This document shows, piece after piece, positions 61,979 to 64,000 of a DNA stretch of 64,000 nucleotides. Position 1 is the first letter of the stretch. Every line of letters starts with the position of its first letter. The position numbers were made by a program, and so were the translations under genes. The notes below the pieces were generated by a model, which ran no database searches, was not told the origin of the DNA, and saw nothing but the letters and a program-made list of their open reading frames with translations. Origin of the DNA: Hyaloperonospora brassicae (Eukaryota > Oomycota > Peronosporomycetes > Peronosporales > Peronosporaceae); NCBI GenBank assembly GCA_947650285.1, contig CANTFL010001426.1:1-64000 (forward strand). Direction: 5' to 3'.

Positions 61979-64000
61979 GGTCTTGCACATGACTGTCAAC
62001 CCTTCATGACCTTTCAGAAACAGTATTATCGAATACCGTTGCATGTGGAGCGTACCTGGTGATTGAATGTATCTGTATACACTATGTCAGCGTTGGTAGC
62101 TTGTATTTTGTCAGTACAAGCGAAGGGTGCCCCGTTCGATTAACCCGACTTTCGATGATAATGACTAGTCAGCATTGAGCCGAATCCCTGTCATATATAT
62201 GTAGGAAGTAGGCAGATAACCGTACAGAAAAATTACGGGTCGGGCACTGACATAATCAGTCTGGAAAGCCAGTAGCTATTAGACATCCAAACTCCAGAAT
62301 ACGATGCTTTTCCTTATTCGTGGTTTACTGTACCCATGTCTTTTTTACGACTCTAGCGAAAACTCCATGCATCGCGAGGGATGGTGTGCATACAAAGAAC
62401 AACACGTTTTTAGAATGTTTTACGCAAAGAGATGACAAGGGAATATGCGCACTAGCCATACCACGATTCACTAAGTTGCATTCTTGATTAAAGACAACAT
62501 CACTCAAATTTGCGTGCACATTATCATGCCACGCTGTCAGACTACAGGGCACTAAGGTAGTTGCAACACGACTATCTCCGTCAGCTTAACATCTGACAGC
62601 TCTAAAGCAATCATCAATGATACCGGCAATGGTGTCTAAGAACCGTTAACCCAGAATTGTCTATTTTCGATCGACACGTGACATTGTGCCACGGGACCTT
62701 GTAGCCTAGAAGTGCCATCGCAGCGTACTTATCAAGCCGTCTTCCAATTATGGCGCCTGTAACGTATGTAACCTGGGCGGGGACACGGTCCCCAGCTTCA
62801 CGCACAGTTGATCAATGAGCGACTGAGTTGTATTCTTGCAGGCGTACTGATCCCGTGAACCCTTTCATGTGACCAAGTTTGTGGCCTTCGTTTAGTGTGG
62901 TCTCGTATGCAGCTACCTTGAAAAATTGCCCGACCTCGAATCCAAAGTGATCCACCGCTATGGTTGGTGACCTTTCCTCTTCCATGAGCACATCCTTCTC
63001 CCACTCAAGGTTATCATGCTGTTATAAGTTGATGCATCTTTGTTGATTTGATCCTTGCTAGGTATAGTGCCTTCCTTCAACGACGAATATGCGCCATCTC
63101 ATTCTGTTCTGCGGCGTGGCTACCATTTACAATCTCTTGCAGGTATTTCGACTACCATGATACTCCGTTGCGAGCCACCTATGCTATAAGTTCGCTATGC
63201 AGACGCGCCCCAGAGGGTAAGCTGCAGCACCACCTCCTCCTCGATCATTGGACATTTGGGGAAGTAGTGCTGCACACTTCGAATTCTGGATCAATGTACG
63301 AGCTCTGTACTAGTACAATAACACCGAGCAAGACGTAGCGCCCGAGCCGCGGGTTTGCTGAGTAAAAATTGTAGTCGCATTTTCACTCGGCACATTCTTC
63401 TCGTCTTCTTCTCGGCCATCGTTTTCGGCTGACAGTGTGCCAGTCGTTCATTTACGAACAGATGACTGGCATTCTGCTCTCGTCTCGCCACTAAGTCATC
63501 AGCTGTCAATTCTTGCGCCGCACGGCGAGCTTTCACTTTCCAAAGCGCCACGACTTATGTAATGTTGCATCTCAGTACTGTTAAAGTGACAATGTGCCTA
63601 CCAAGTGCAGTCAAAGAGTAGCATATTAAGGCACCTGTCGCGTCCAACGAAAGCCCTGTAGTCCGTATCTCAGCGCCATGCCAACGTGAAAAGCGCTCTA
63701 CAGCTACTCCCGAGTCCTCTGCATCTATAACATCAATGTGATCAGTGTACGATATACGCGCTAGTCGAGCAAGCATTGTCATAAACAAAAGTCCTCAGCT
63801 GCACAGGAGCACTGCGTCGCTCAGTGAAGACTTAGAGGCAAGAGCGCAGCGGCGATGAGGTCACACATTGCTGCATCCTCCGTCTGCACGCGCACGTAGC
63901 TCCGTGAGAGGTCAATGCAGTACAATCACATCGAAAACAAGACGTGAAGAGGGAGAACAAGAAGGAGGAGGAGGAGGAGGAGGAGGGAAAGAGGACGTGA
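61979..64000. other. Unassigned right flank
   Basis: Two kb without a supported gene. Minus-strand open frames at 63291-63551 and 63555-63788 look more protein-like than the rest ('AQELTADDLVARREQNASHLF', 'KTMAEKKTRRMCRVK'), but they lie in different frames and no family is recognised. A (GGA)n tract lies at 63963-63986. Confidence 0.4.
63963..63986. repeat. (GGA)n microsatellite
   Basis: Eight GGA triplets near the right edge of the window. Confidence 0.9.

Noticed and set aside
1..64000. RXLR or Crinkler effector genes, expected in oomycete gene-poor regions
   Set aside because: No ORF in the gene-poor parts shows a signal peptide followed by RXLR/EER or LFLAK-type motifs.
1..64000. tRNA and rRNA genes
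   Set aside because: No cloverleaf with intact A and B boxes and no rRNA-like segment was found by eye. GTTCGA-containing stretches such as that near 29661 lack the rest of a tRNA.

Overview
The window looks like nuclear DNA of an oomycete, most likely Peronosporales (Phytophthora or a downy mildew). The grounds are GC-rich compact genes with short GT-AG introns (74-157 bp where resolved), the gene repertoire (an RWP-RK factor, a TAZ-finger protein, a membrane-anchored S33-type hydrolase, a mitochondrial-type glutathione reductase), and intergenic DNA full of Ty3/gypsy chromoviruses, MULE and LINE relics. This is inference from the sequence; no database search was possible.

Layout. 0.2-12.3 kb is AT-rich and gene-poor, a graveyard of mobile elements: a LINE reverse-transcriptase relic (minus), degenerate gypsy pol fragments on both strands, a 948-bp element with terminal inverted repeats, an LTR relic, a Copia-like gag relic, and a perfect 33-bp hairpin just upstream of the genes. 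12.9-32.5 kb is a dense gene island: RAE1 (+), a mitochondrial Sel1-repeat protein (-), a five-exon histone-fold protein that simple ORF calling misses (+), aspartokinase (-), a PX-like protein (-), glutathione reductase (-, four exons), a TAZ zinc-finger protein (-, three exons), an S33-like hydrolase that lacks its serine nucleophile (-), and an RWP-RK transcription factor (+). After 3.6 kb without genes comes an FHA/zinc-finger protein (+, 36.1-38.2 kb) and a possible gene relic to 39.5 kb.

40.3-48.3 kb is a complete gypsy chromovirus (element 1) with 391-bp LTRs that differ at 4 positions and a 5-bp target duplication (gtacg). 49.3-52.4 kb is a dead MULE with ~100-bp terminal inverted repeats. 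54.6-62.0 kb is a second, older and heavily mutated gypsy chromovirus (element 2). The rest to 64 kb is unassigned.

The most interesting biology is in the two gypsy elements. (a) At the gag/pol junction both carry what looks like a -1 ribosomal frameshift signal: a heptamer (A AAA AAU in element 1), exactly 9 nt of spacer, then a 24-nt stem-loop that includes the gag UAG stop. Pol is in the -1 frame in both. (b) Both carry a long antisense ORF between integrase and the 3' LTR, running antisense through the chromodomain and ending in a coiled coil. It is better preserved than pol in both copies. (c) Element 1 is packed from LTR to LTR with short near-perfect inverted repeats (stems of 7-11 bp, loops of 2-11 nt, every few tens of bases) through coding sequence on both strands; element 2 and the host genes do not show this by eye. 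(d) Element 1 has a glycine in place of the last catalytic aspartate of RNase H, although its LTRs are young.
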